Source: Pseudomonadota bacterium
GTDB taxonomy: Bacteria > Pseudomonadota > Gammaproteobacteria > Acidiferrobacterales > Acidiferrobacteraceae
Direction of reading: 5' to 3'
NCBI GenBank assembly: GCA_021777535.1
Contig: JAJYDN010000012.1
Location: forward strand, 11,173 to 54,129
Length of the DNA: 42,957 nt
Shown here: positions 1 through 8,191 of the stretch, one piece after another
Layout of the letters: each line of letters opens with the position of its first letter
How positions within the stretch are numbered: position 1 is the first letter of the stretch
The notes under the pieces: model-generated
Told to the model about the DNA's origin: nothing
Database searches by the model: none
Seen by the model: only the letters and a program-made list of their open reading frames with translations
Translations under genes and position numbers: made by a program

Positions 1-366
1 GCGAATGGCGAGCTTGATGCCAAATCGACCGAGAATCAGTTCGTCCACCGCTTGGCGCGTCCACAGGGCGTAGACCATCTTCAACTGGTCGGGCGTGCGG
101 TCGCGGATCAGCCGCTGCACTTCGCGCTCCTGCTCCGGCGTCAGTGTTCGGCCGGTGCCCTCCGGACGGCCGGGACGCTCCACGTCGACGGCCTTCCCGC
201 CGCCCGCGTGATACGCCTTGACGGCTGCGATGACCGTCGTTCGCGACATCTCGCATTGCGCCGCCACATCCTTCAGCTTCACGCCGTTCAGCCGCATCTT
301 CACCGCGCGCCGGCGCCGCTCGTTCAGGGCCGCTACCGGCAGCGTTCTCGAATCGATCTTGTCCAT
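1..366 (-). CDS. IS630-family transposase, N-terminal part (runs off the left edge)
   Basis: Read on the minus strand from the ATG at 366, this frame gives about 122 residues and stays open to the window edge. The first 60 residues are basic (NERRRRAVKMRLNG) and form a helix-turn-helix (VKLKDVAAQCEMSRTTV). They are followed by a linker with GRPEGTGRTLTPEQE and the start of a second helical unit (RDRTPDQLKMVYALWTRQAV). This is the usual bipartite DNA-binding N-terminus of IS630/Tc1-mariner transposases, which cut and paste at TA dinucleotides using a DDE nuclease domain. The DDE domain would lie left of the window, so activity cannot be judged. The overlapping plus-strand frame is a shadow. 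I could not place the terminal inverted repeat with certainty; the element should end somewhere in 370-480. Confidence 0.8.
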   Translation of the reverse strand, partial: MDKIDSRTLPVAALNERRRRAVKMRLNGVKLKDVAAQCEMSRTTVIAAVKAYHAGGGKAVDVERPGRPEGTGRTLTPEQEREVQRLIRDRTPDQLKMVYALWTRQAVDELILGRFGIKLAIR

Positions 367-603
367 GCAACATCAGACTCTATCCGGTCCGATAAGTTCA
401 ATGTTTACGTGCCGGATCAATAGATAGTGGGGGCACCCCCGGATCATGGTTTAGGCTAGGGGTAGCAATCCTGCCGGGCCAGACTGGCCAAACCCCTATT
501 GTAGAGGCGGGAACATAGTAACGGGGTACTGCTTGTCGTCAGGCGCTGATCTTCTATCCAGGGGCGAATAGAGGGACTTAGTATCTGCCGAGAAGGGGTA
601 AAT

Positions 604-1425
604 TTAGCTGTCGTTGACATCGCCTGTCGATGACGTTTCGTATAGCGTGCACCGCGATTCGCGTGCGTATCCCACAAGGAGGACGTGATTGCGCCGCGCG
701 ACATCGATAGCCATACTGCTGACGCCCGACACGGCAGACACGATGGGGATGCGCCACGCGAGCGCCTTGCGCAGGATCTCAAAACTGAGCCGCGATGATA
801 CCGCGAGCAGGGTTGCACAGCCGGGCTCCAGTTCTGCGCGCAACGCCGCTCCAAGGACCTTGTCAACCGCGTTATGGCGGCCGATGTCTTCCCGTACCAT
901 GACTTTGCCGGAGGCAAGCCGCACGGCTGCGGCATGCGTATTGCCATTCTGCCGGTTCTGGATCTGCTGCTGTTCCATTTCCGCAAGTGTCGCGGAAATT
1001 GCAGGTATGTCCACTGTTGCCTGTCCTGCAGCCAGCGGCGGGAAGGGCTGCAGGCTAGCAAAGTCAGGTACGCCACAGAGGCCGCAGGCACTCCCGCCTG
1101 GCAGTATCCGGCGTGCGGCACGGGCCCGGCCGGCAGCAGCAGCCGATACCTGGGCATAGATGGCCAGCCCTTCGGCGGTGCGCGCCATTTCCAATGCCAG
1201 CAGTTCCCTGGGATTTTGTAGTATGGCCTCGGTCCATAGGAAGCCGTGGGCAAAATCTTCCAGATCCATAGGGGTAGCCAGCATGACGGCGTAGGGGGCG
1301 CCATTGATCACAAGGGAGACCGGAAGCTCTTCGACCACCGCCTCCTCCCTGGGGTCGGTCCACGAATCGCCCGCCCAGGGATGCGCCAAGGCGGAAATTA
1401 TTCTGATTGGCTGTCCTGTGGGCAC
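604..1425 (-). CDS. fdhD: FdhD: sulfurtransferase/chaperone for formate dehydrogenase
   Basis: Members of this family pass sulfur from IscS to the molybdenum cofactor of formate dehydrogenase-like enzymes in the cytoplasm, which is needed for their activity. The sequence shows the family blocks in order: VVEELPVSLVINGAPY, EDFAHGFLWTEAIL, the paired cysteines in SACGLCG, NTHAAAV, and the strongly conserved REDIGRHNAVDKVLG, ending with SAVSGVSSMAIDVA. I chose the GTG at 1425 (273 residues, normal family length) because AGGAAAGG lies just upstream and the frame before it overlaps a better-supported small gene. It is the last gene of a three-gene minus-strand operon and overlaps the gene before it by 28 nt, suggesting translational coupling. 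Its partner is presumably the molybdopterin oxidoreductase two genes upstream. Confidence 0.93.
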   Translation of the reverse strand: MPTGQPIRIISALAHPWAGDSWTDPREEAVVEELPVSLVINGAPYAVMLATPMDLEDFAHGFLWTEAILQNPRELLALEMARTAEGLAIYAQVSAAAAGRARAARRILPGGSACGLCGVPDFASLQPFPPLAAGQATVDIPAISATLAEMEQQQIQNRQNGNTHAAAVRLASGKVMVREDIGRHNAVDKVLGAALRAELEPGCATLLAVSSRLSFEILRKALAWRIPIVSAVSGVSSMAIDVARRNHVLLVGYARESRCTLYETSSTGDVNDS

Positions 1426-1664
1426 AAAGCCTTTCCTTTCTCCGTAAGCCGTAACCGCAGCCGGAGTCCGTCTTCCTCGGGCGCCAGATAGCCGAGGCCC
1501 CCCAGATAGGGGTCCTCGCCCAGCAGCAGGATCAGTCGCTCCAGCTGGCTGCGCCGCAACTTCAGATGATCGGCGGCAACCGTTGCAGACAGTGTGCCAC
1601 CGTGACGGCAAAGGAGCTGCAAAAGCGCAACGGCCAGATCTTCCGGCTCCCGGGATTCAGACAT
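1398..1664 (-). CDS. Small winged-helix-like protein between the oxidoreductase and fdhD
   Basis: This gene encodes 88 residues. It looks like a compact winged-helix fold: helix EDLAVALLQLLCRHG, a second helix ATVAADHLK, a putative recognition helix RRSQLERLILLL, then a wing-like segment with strongly alternating LRLRLRLTEKG. There is no other domain. It overlaps the stop of the upstream oxidoreductase by 8 nt and the start of fdhD by 28 nt, so the three are almost certainly co-transcribed and co-translated. I infer either a regulator of the operon or an assembly factor for the molybdoenzyme. I do not recognise a named family, and the DNA-binding reading rests on secondary-structure impression only. 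Confidence 0.7.
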   Translation of the reverse strand: MSESREPEDLAVALLQLLCRHGGTLSATVAADHLKLRRSQLERLILLLGEDPYLGGLGYLAPEEDGLRLRLRLTEKGKALCPQDSQSE

Positions 1665-3921
1665 CCGCCGGGCGTCGCAGGGTCACGACGATAAATTTGG
1701 ACGTCGGCGTCCTCGCCCGCTCGGCGTGACTGTCCAGTGGCACCAGAACGTTGAGTTCGGGGTAATAACCCGCGAGACACCCCCGCGGGATATCGTAGGG
1801 CAGCAGCACGAAGCCGCGCGCCCGGCGCTCGCCATCGTGCCAGTGCGAGATGATGTCCACCTGATCCTCTTTGGCGAAACCGGCCTCCGCAAGATCATCC
1901 GGGTGGATGAAACAGACATTGCGGGCCCCCGAAACGCCCCGGTAGCGATCCTCAAAACCGTAGATCGTGGTGTTGTATTGGTCGTGACTCCGCACGGTCA
2001 TCAGGCGATAACTCCGCTCCGGGAGCTCGGGACTGTACTGGGTCGCCACCACCTCTGCGAGCGGCCTGGCCAGAAAGTTGGCCCGGCCATTGGCCGTGGG
2101 CCAGACGCGGCGGCGTGGCGGCAGATCCAGGTGGAATCCACGCGCCCGGTGTACACGCGCATTGAAGTCCTCAAAGCCGGGCACGACCTGGGCGATGAGA
2201 TCGCGGATCCGGTCATAGTCGGCGGCCAGATCCTGCCAGGGGATGCGACTATCAGGCAGAACGGCCTGGGCGAGGCCCGCAACAATGGACACTTCGGAGC
2301 GCAGCTGGGCCGAGGCCGGCGGACGAATGCCCTGGGAGATGTGCACCATGCTCATGGAATCTTCCACGGTGATGCCCTGTGCATGCCCGTTTTGCAGGTC
2401 GACTTCGGTGCGCCCGATGCAGGGGAGAATCAGGGCATCCTTTCCATGCACCACATGGGAGCGGTTCAGTTTCGTCGTCACCAGCACTGTAAGCTCCGCC
2501 TCCTGCAAGGCCCGGTGGGTGCGGGCGGTGTCAGGAGCGGCATTGGCGAAGTTTCCGCCCATCCCAAAAAACACCTTGGCATCACCGCGTTCCAGCGCAC
2601 CGACGGCCGCAACGACATCATAGCCAGGCGCGCGCGGGGGCGAAAACCCAAAGACCTCTTCCAGCCGATCCAGAAAACGCTCCGGAGGCCGCTCCCAGAT
2701 GCCCATGGTCCGGTCACCCTGTACATTGCTGTGTCCCCGTATGGGGGCCGCTCCGGCCCCGGGCCGCCCCATGTTTCCCTTGAGAAAAAGCAGGTTCAGT
2801 AGCATGTGGATCGTATCGACGGCATGGGGATGCTGGGTGATTCCCATGCCCCAGGTGATGATGGATGCCGGACTCGTGTCGTAGATCCGGCCGATTTCCT
2901 CCAGCTCGGTGCGCGACAGGCCGCTCTCGGATTCGAGCTGGGACCAGGCGGTATTGCGGGCGAGCTCCGCAAAGGCGGCAAAGCCATGCGTATGCGCGGC
3001 AATGAATTCCTCGTCAATCGTGCCCTGCTCGAGGATGGCGCGGGCGATCCCCAGCACAAGGGCGTAATCCCCTCCCAGGCGGGGCTGATAGATGTGGCTC
3101 GCGAGTTGCGTTCCCTGGCCGCTGAGCATCTCGGCCGGATTCTGGGGATGGACAAAACGTTGCAGTCCCCGCTCTTTCAGCGGGTTGAACGCAAGAATCC
3201 GGCCTCCCCGCTTCACGACGTCACGCAGTGTGCCCAGCATCCGCGGGTGGTTGGTGCCCGGGTTATGGCCAAACATCAGGACCAGGTGGGTATGATCGAA
3301 ATCCTCGAGCGTAACCGTGCCCTTGCCGATACCGATGGAATCGGGCATCCCCACGCTTGTCGGTTCATGGCACATGTTGGAGCAGTCGGGCAGGTTGTTG
3401 GTTCCAAACTGCCTCACGAAAAGCTGGTACAGGAAGGCTGCTTCGTTGGATGTCCGTCCGGAGGTGTAAAAAATCGCCCTGTCCGGGGAGTCCAGCGTCC
3501 GGAGATGGCGGGCGACCCGGGTGAAGGCCTCCTCCCATCCGATGGGCCGATAGTGGTCGCTGGCGGCGTCGTAGGCCATCGGTTCGGTCAGGCGCCCCTG
3601 CTCCTCGAGCCAGTAGTCGTCGTGACCCGCGAGGTCGCTTACCGTATGGCTGGCAAAGAAGTCCCGGGTCACCCGCCGGTTGGTCGCCTCGGCGGCCACG
3701 GCCTTCACGCCATTTTCGCAAAATTCGAACGTGGAATGGACATCGGGGTCTGGCCATGCGCAGCCGGGACAGTCGAAACCCTCCGCCTGGTTGGAGCGCA
3801 GCAGAAGTGCGGTGCCTTCGGTGAGGATCCCCTCCTGCCGCATGCTCCGTAACGAGGCGCGCAGGGCGCCCCAACCTCCGGCCGCCCTGTTGTAGGGATG
3901 GAATTTCAGCGCATCAGCCAT
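1657..3921 (-). CDS. YdeP/FdhF-family molybdopterin oxidoreductase, alpha subunit
   Basis: A 754-residue protein of the bis-MGD molybdopterin oxidoreductase superfamily, closest in pattern to the E. coli YdeP branch (linked to acid resistance there) and formate dehydrogenase H. Near the N-terminus it has FDCPGCAWPD with Cys51 and Cys54 and a third Cys68, a reduced version of the Fe-S motif. NMCHEPTSVGM follows, where Cys184 sits at the place of the selenocysteine of FdhF (U-H-x-P-S). Cofactor-binding blocks follow: FGHNPGTNHPRMLGTLRD, TWGMGITQHPHAVDT, GNMGRPGAGAAPIRGHSNVQGD, and a C-terminal beta-barrel domain with TVRSHDQYNTTIYG. There is no Tat signal, so it is cytoplasmic. It leads an operon with a small protein and fdhD. 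The substrate is unknown; formate oxidation is possible but not proven. Confidence 0.92.
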   Translation of the reverse strand: MADALKFHPYNRAAGGWGALRASLRSMRQEGILTEGTALLLRSNQAEGFDCPGCAWPDPDVHSTFEFCENGVKAVAAEATNRRVTRDFFASHTVSDLAGHDDYWLEEQGRLTEPMAYDAASDHYRPIGWEEAFTRVARHLRTLDSPDRAIFYTSGRTSNEAAFLYQLFVRQFGTNNLPDCSNMCHEPTSVGMPDSIGIGKGTVTLEDFDHTHLVLMFGHNPGTNHPRMLGTLRDVVKRGGRILAFNPLKERGLQRFVHPQNPAEMLSGQGTQLASHIYQPRLGGDYALVLGIARAILEQGTIDEEFIAAHTHGFAAFAELARNTAWSQLESESGLSRTELEEIGRIYDTSPASIITWGMGITQHPHAVDTIHMLLNLLFLKGNMGRPGAGAAPIRGHSNVQGDRTMGIWERPPERFLDRLEEVFGFSPPRAPGYDVVAAVGALERGDAKVFFGMGGNFANAAPDTARTHRALQEAELTVLVTTKLNRSHVVHGKDALILPCIGRTEVDLQNGHAQGITVEDSMSMVHISQGIRPPASAQLRSEVSIVAGLAQAVLPDSRIPWQDLAADYDRIRDLIAQVVPGFEDFNARVHRARGFHLDLPPRRRVWPTANGRANFLARPLAEVVATQYSPELPERSYRLMTVRSHDQYNTTIYGFEDRYRGVSGARNVCFIHPDDLAEAGFAKEDQVDIISHWHDGERRARGFVLLPYDIPRGCLAGYYPELNVLVPLDSHAERARTPTSKFIVVTLRRPADV

Positions 3922-3962
3922 GAGTCCCCCTGTAATCCAGTCTGCCCGGGAATGGCACAGAA

Positions 3963-4061
3963 ATCATAACAGCGGTTTGGCGTACTGCTTCGGGACCAAT
4001 GGCGGCCCACGCAACGTTGCGGTCCCCATGGCGAGAAAGCCATGGGCCATCCGTCAGTATA
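3963..4061 (-). promoter_or_regulatory. Promoter region of the oxidoreductase-fdhD operon with inverted repeat
   Basis: On the minus strand a TGT-TATGAT extended -10 box occupies 3971-3963, about 42 nt before the start codon, and a second TATACT box lies at 4061-4056. Between them is the 8-bp perfect inverted repeat CCCATGGC-gagaaa-GCCATGGG (4025-4046), and the 10-bp palindrome GCAACGTTGC lies near 4011-4020. The repeat could be an operator or a leader hairpin. This is a prediction by eye. Confidence 0.35.
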
Positions 4062-4074
4062 CCGGAGAAAGGCG

Positions 4075-4564
4075 TGGATGCGGACAACCGCTGTCGCGAA
4101 AGTTGCAACTGGGTCATGCGCCGCCCGCAGTGAGGACTTCCTTTCTTTATGGTGGCGAGGGTTTGCCCGAGTGATCACGGTCCATACATCGGTGCTGTTG
4201 GCGATCGTGCTCAATGATCCGCAAGCGGAGGCGTGCGTTGCAGCGCTCGAGGCTGCGGATGATATTTGCATCTCTGGGGGGGGCACGGCCGCCGAAGCGC
4301 TCATTGTCGCTGCCCGGTGCAATGTAGGCGAAGATAAGGGGGCGCCTGATCTGCGAGCTTGGTTGCGAGATCGTCAGCGCGACATCCGCCGCAGGCCGGC
4401 GCGTCGCGCAAGCGTATGCCAAATGGGATAATGGGCGCACACCCGGCCGCTTCGAATTTCGTTGACCGTTTCGCCTGCGGGGTGAGAGGGAACAGGGATG
4501 CCGGCTGCTCCATGTTGGGGAAGGCTTCAGGAAAACGGATCTCGAAGCGGTCTTGTAGCGACTA
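4075..4564 (+). pseudogene. Degraded vapBC toxin-antitoxin pair (VapB tail plus frameshifted VapC PIN toxin)
   Basis: At 4171 a GTG opens a frame reading VITVHTSVLLAIVLNDP, then ALEAADDICISGGGTAAEALIVAARCNVG, the N-terminal half of a VapC PIN-domain ribonuclease. The first catalytic aspartate (normally VDTS) is histidine. The frame then breaks. The neighbouring frame continues as GCEIVSATSAAGRRVAQAYAKW, and a third as HPAASNFVDRFACGVRG and LGKASGKRISK, matching the usual HPAxLNFGDCFAY and final parts. Just upstream, LYGGEGLPE ends in a TGA that overlaps the toxin GTG, matching the usual GYDEHGLPE ending of PSK-type VapB antitoxins, and RSEDFL in another frame matches the residues before it. 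At least three frameshifts are needed, so neither protein can be made. Confidence 0.72.
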
Positions 4565-4730
4565 GCCCGGACTCTGCCCCCTTGAAGAGCGCGAACCTGC
4601 GCAGCGCCAGGGATTCGGCTTTTGTGCCGCCCTGAAGGCGCCCGTCTGCAGACTGACCCCCTTGCCGCGCGGCTGCGCTGCGACGAGACAGACACAGCCG
4701 GACGACACCTTCATTGTGCGTCCCGTCCGG

Positions 4731-6158
4731 TCAGGCCGAAGCGGACGAGGATGCCGGATGGGAAGCGGCTGCCGCCATGAGTTCGTCTTCGCGGCTCGCT
4801 TCTTCCAGGGACAGACTCTTCGGTTCCCGAATGAAATACATCGTGAGCACCATGCCCACCATGGAGAAGACGAAGGTGATGATAAGTGTCCTGTCGAGAC
4901 CGTAGGCCTGCAGCAACACCGGGAAGATGAATGCGCCGATGAATGCCCCGACTTTGGCCAAGCCTGCCGAGAGACCGTGACCGGTCGTGCGCAGGTTCAC
5001 CGGAAAGAGCTCTGCGGCGAGCAGGAAGGTGGTGGTATTGGGACCGAACTCGGCGAAGAAGTACGAGAGCCCGTACACCAGGAGAAACAGCCAGAGCACG
5101 TGGGAGACAGCCGGCGCAATGCCGATCAGGAGGAAGGCAAGTCCCATGACGAAAAAGCCGACGACCTGGAGCGTCTTGTGGCCGATGCGGTCGACGGTCA
5201 GAACGGCGAGTACGTAGCCAGGAAATGCCGCCACGGCGAAAACCAGCAGACTCATGGCGGTGCTGGCGACGAGCCCTGCGTGGGGTGCGATGTGCTGCAT
5301 GATGAGTGGCGTCGAAATGGTATTGCCATAGTACGCATAGTCGAAAAGAAACCAGGTGCCGGCAGTCCCGATCAGGGTGGTTAGGTATTGCGTCAGGGGA
5401 CGCGAGACCTTGCGGTCTTCTCCCTTCGACATAGCGACACCCAGGCTGAAAGAGGCCAGTTCATGGGCCGCCTCCCGTCCCTTGCCCTTGGCACGCGCGA
5501 GCCAGCGCGGCGATTCCGGGAGGGTCCGGCGGATATGGATCACGAGGGCGGCCGGCAGCGCGCCCAGTGCGAGCATGATGCGCCAGGCGGTGTCGTGATT
5601 GACCCCGGCGGCAAGCATGGTCAACGCCACGATCGGACCGGCGAGCAAGCCCAGTGCCTGGGCTGAAAACACGAGACTCACCATGCGCCCGCGCGAGGCG
5701 GCATTGGCGTATTCGCTCATGAGTACCGCAGAGAGCGGATAATCACCGCCGATGCCAAGCCCCAGAATCACGCGGGCGATGAGCAGCGTGGATACACCCG
5801 GTGCGACCGCCGAGAGGAGAGCGCCGATGACCATGAAGAGGGCTTCGAGGCCATAGATCGCCTTGCGCCCGAAGATGTCGGCTATGCGTCCGAAGAGGAA
5901 GGCGCCCACGAAGGTGGCGATGAGCGAAATCGAGCCTATGAGGCCGATCTCGGTGCCCGACAGGTGCCATTCATCCTTGATGAGCGCCAGCGCGGTGCCG
6001 ATGATGAAAAGATCATAGGCCGAGGTAAAGAAACCCATGCCGGCCGCAAACATCGTGCGCAGATGAAAGACGCTGAATTGCGCCCGGTTCAAGGCATCGG
6101 CCACGCTGTTTTCGACGTGTGCCGCCGTATCGTTACGGTTTGAGAGTGCGTGCTCCAT
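4731..6158 (-). CDS. MFS transporter of the Pho84-like (PHS) family, likely phosphate:proton symporter
   Basis: A 475-residue inner-membrane protein with about 12 hydrophobic segments split by a central loop (ESPRWLARAKGKGREAAHEL). The first transmembrane region reads GMGFFTSAYDLFIIGTAL, and the 4-5 region reads GLGIGGDYPLSAVLMSEYAN. Both are hallmarks of the PHS branch of the major facilitator superfamily, whose fungal members (Pho84) import phosphate with protons. The MFS signature GRIADIFGRKAIYG is intact, and RTTGHGLSAGLAKVGAF marks the matching site in the C-terminal half. The N-terminal 30 residues and the Ala/Ser-rich C-terminus are hydrophilic and cytoplasmic. It lies 292 nt downstream of the phosphate acyltransferase gene on the same strand. 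Another organic anion or aromatic acid substrate cannot be excluded. Confidence 0.85.
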   Translation of the reverse strand: MEHALSNRNDTAAHVENSVADALNRAQFSVFHLRTMFAAGMGFFTSAYDLFIIGTALALIKDEWHLSGTEIGLIGSISLIATFVGAFLFGRIADIFGRKAIYGLEALFMVIGALLSAVAPGVSTLLIARVILGLGIGGDYPLSAVLMSEYANAASRGRMVSLVFSAQALGLLAGPIVALTMLAAGVNHDTAWRIMLALGALPAALVIHIRRTLPESPRWLARAKGKGREAAHELASFSLGVAMSKGEDRKVSRPLTQYLTTLIGTAGTWFLFDYAYYGNTISTPLIMQHIAPHAGLVASTAMSLLVFAVAAFPGYVLAVLTVDRIGHKTLQVVGFFVMGLAFLLIGIAPAVSHVLWLFLLVYGLSYFFAEFGPNTTTFLLAAELFPVNLRTTGHGLSAGLAKVGAFIGAFIFPVLLQAYGLDRTLIITFVFSMVGMVLTMYFIREPKSLSLEEASREDELMAAAASHPASSSASA

Positions 6159-6276
6159 GAGGTCTCCGGTTGGTGAGAAGCCGCCGGGCCGGAAGACAAC
6201 CGGTCGGCGCAGATGTTGGGGCCGGCAGGTACCCCGGATAGATTGTTATTTCACGCCGCCCGCCGATGCTCACTCC

Positions 6277-6320
6277 CGATGCCCGGTGGCGTGGCGCCTT
6301 CCCTGGCGTCACGGGCATCG
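6277..6320. other. Inverted repeat between acyltransferase and transporter genes
   Basis: CGATGCCCG (6277-6285) is the exact inverse of CGGGCATCG (6312-6320), with a 26-nt loop that holds a smaller GGCGCC core. It lies in the 292-nt gap between two minus-strand genes, so it could form a hairpin in a read-through transcript. No T-run follows, so a standard intrinsic terminator is not supported. I see nothing else in this gap. Confidence 0.4.
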
Positions 6321-6450
6321 AACGGAGGCTAAAACGCCGTTATGACGCCGTCTTGTCAGGATGGTGACGAATGGATGTCAGGAAGCGAAAAGTCCGCTTT
6401 GTTCTTGTCTCAGCGGGAATGCGCAAGGCTGGCGGAACGGTTTTTGTGCG

Positions 6451-7377
6451 CTATCCACCATTCCAGTGCGCGTGAACGATGGCGGCGATCGCCGCCGATA
6501 CCAGCCGTGCGGCCGGCGGATCCGATCGGGATGGCAACACGATCGGCACCCTGGCGCCGACTACGATGCCAGCAATGGTGGCGCCTGCCAGGTATTCAAG
6601 GTCCTTGGCGAGGATGTTGCCTGCATTGAGATCAGGGGCGAGGAGGATATCGACATCGCCCGCAACAGGACTTTCGATGCCCTTGACCTGGGCGGCATCC
6701 CGGGAAATGGCGTTGTCAAAGGCCAGGGGGCCGTCCACCACGGCGTGATGGATCTGTTTGCGCTCGGCCATCTTGCTGAGACAGGCGGCATCGATGGTGG
6801 AAGCAATGGCGGGTTTTACCACTTCGATGGCAGACAGAGCCGCGACTTTAGGTAACCCCACCCCGAGCAGGCGGGCAAGATCTACGGCATTTTGCAGAAT
6901 CTCTGCCTTGGCAAGCAGATCCGGTGCAATATTGATGGCCGCATCGGTCACGAAGAGCAGCTTGTGATAGCTTGGCAGTTCCACCACGAATACGTGGCTT
7001 ACGCGCCGGCCGGTCCGGAGGTGTGCCAATACCGGGTGCATCAGTATGTCGGTATGGATCCAGCCCTTCATGAGGCCAAGCGCCTTGCCCTCGAGCACTT
7101 GCTGGACACCGGTCTCGGCCGCTGCCTGGTCGCTGCCGGCCTCAATGATGGGGTAGGCATCGGGAGGGATCCCGAGGTCTTTGAGCAGGGGGCCTATGTT
7201 GTTGCGCTGGCCGATCAATATCGGGTTTATCAGCCCGCTTTGTGCCGCTTCGTGGGCACCCAGCAGAACATATTGCTCGCCGGCATCGACGACGGCCATG
7301 GGGATCGGCGGCAAGTCCCCGGCCGTGTCCACAATCTGCCGCATGCGGCGGGGCACATCATTCAGGTTGATCGTCAT
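6451..7377 (-). CDS. Phosphate acetyl/butyryl transferase family protein
   Basis: A 308-residue protein of the Pta/Ptb fold, which transfers an acyl group between CoA and orthophosphate in the cytoplasm. Family signs are PILIGQRNNIGPLL, an ALGLMKGWIHTDILMHPVL block with the conserved KG and HT, RVSHVFVVELPSYHKLLFVTDAAINIAPDL, and the C-terminal DVDILLAPDLNAGNILAKDLEYLAGATIAG run containing the P-x-x-x-x-GN motif. I chose the ATG at 7377 (MTINLNDVP) over a GTG 12 codons upstream because GAGG lies before it and the family normally starts here. No acetate or butyrate kinase gene is next to it, so the acyl-phosphate partner is unknown. The next gene on the strand is a probable phosphate transporter, which could be a functional link through phosphate. 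Confidence 0.9.
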   Translation of the reverse strand: MTINLNDVPRRMRQIVDTAGDLPPIPMAVVDAGEQYVLLGAHEAAQSGLINPILIGQRNNIGPLLKDLGIPPDAYPIIEAGSDQAAAETGVQQVLEGKALGLMKGWIHTDILMHPVLAHLRTGRRVSHVFVVELPSYHKLLFVTDAAINIAPDLLAKAEILQNAVDLARLLGVGLPKVAALSAIEVVKPAIASTIDAACLSKMAERKQIHHAVVDGPLAFDNAISRDAAQVKGIESPVAGDVDILLAPDLNAGNILAKDLEYLAGATIAGIVVGARVPIVLPSRSDPPAARLVSAAIAAIVHAHWNGG

Positions 7378-7600
7378 GGGGCCCTTAACCTCTGCCGTTT
7401 TCTGGTATCTCACTTAAGACGTCGCTGCACAACCGTATCATAGGATATAGGGAATATCGGCGATATCCGGAGCCTTGTGTTCTGTGCGCACCTGCCGGCT
7501 TTTTTCGGACCAGCATGCCGGGGGTGATCGATGTGCACACAAAAAACCCTGGTGCGCGCACTTGGTTCCGAAATTGACCGGCCGGGGCGCAGGATCATGC

Positions 7601-7714
7601 GATCGTGAACACCGGTTACGATCGTTCCCCCTTGTGTTCACGATCACCCGTAATGGGCGCTCGGGATCGCCCGGAATCCCGGTTCACGATCATCCGAAGC
7701 AGGTGTTCACGATG
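7601..7714. repeat. Array of GTTCACGATC repeats, resembling IS21-family terminal repeats
   Basis: The 10-mer GATCGTGAAC (7601-7610) faces three copies of its inverse: GTTCACGATC at 7636-7645 and 7682-7691, and GTTCACGATG at 7705-7714. Sequences after two of the copies also agree (ACCCG / ATCCG). Multiple copies of a TGTTCACGATC-like unit near an end are known from IS21-type elements, where the transposase binds them. No istA or istB gene is in the window, so this would be a solo end left by an element, or an unrelated repeat. The rest of 7414-7730 has no credible gene. Confidence 0.5.
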
Positions 7715-7730
7715 GCCAGAACTACGCCAT

Positions 7731-8191
7731 TCACACCGCCCCCGTCCATTGGCGCATGATCGCCACCGATTGAGTCAGACCCAGCGCAAGCAGGGTGCCG
7801 AGGCATTTGTTCGCCGTGTTGAGCCGGTTTTTCAGCGAGCGCTGGTGATGCGTCTGTGGTCTCCACGGTATGCCCGCGGGGTGCTGGGTCGCCAGGTTGC
7901 AGGGCCTTGGCGTCTGCAATGGAAAGTCCTTGAGATTGGAAGTCACGATCAGGCTGGCGGCGGCGTGAAGGGCGGCCGCCGCATGGCGATCACCCGGATC
8001 GGGCAGGCTAATCGACACAATGAGGCATTCGAAACAGGTGACCAGGCTGTCCCGAACGTGGGCATTCATCAGTTGCCGCGTCCGGTTCAGCTGGTCTTGC
8101 ATCAAGGCGGGCCGGCCGGCCAGGACATTGTGCATCCATTCGTCGCGGACCATGTCGCTCCAGCATAGACGACCATGAAGCGCGAACTCAT
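7731..8191 (-). pseudogene. PIN-domain toxin with internal deletion and frameshift
   Basis: The gene starts at 8191 with MSSRFMVVYA, the first strand of a PIN toxin (which normally continues VVYDAC), but then jumps in another frame directly to WSDMVRDEWMHNVLAGRPAL. Comparison with the usual layout indicates loss of roughly 25-30 codons that would carry the first catalytic aspartate region. The remaining frame is long: RTRQLMNAHVRDSLVTCFE, LPDPGDRHAAAALHAAASLIVTSNLKDFP, and a C-terminal helix ending LALGLTQSVAIMRQW. The PDPxDRH and NLKDFP blocks are typical of this PIN subfamily, whose partners are excisionase-like antitoxins. With the deletion the nuclease should be dead. Confidence 0.75.
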
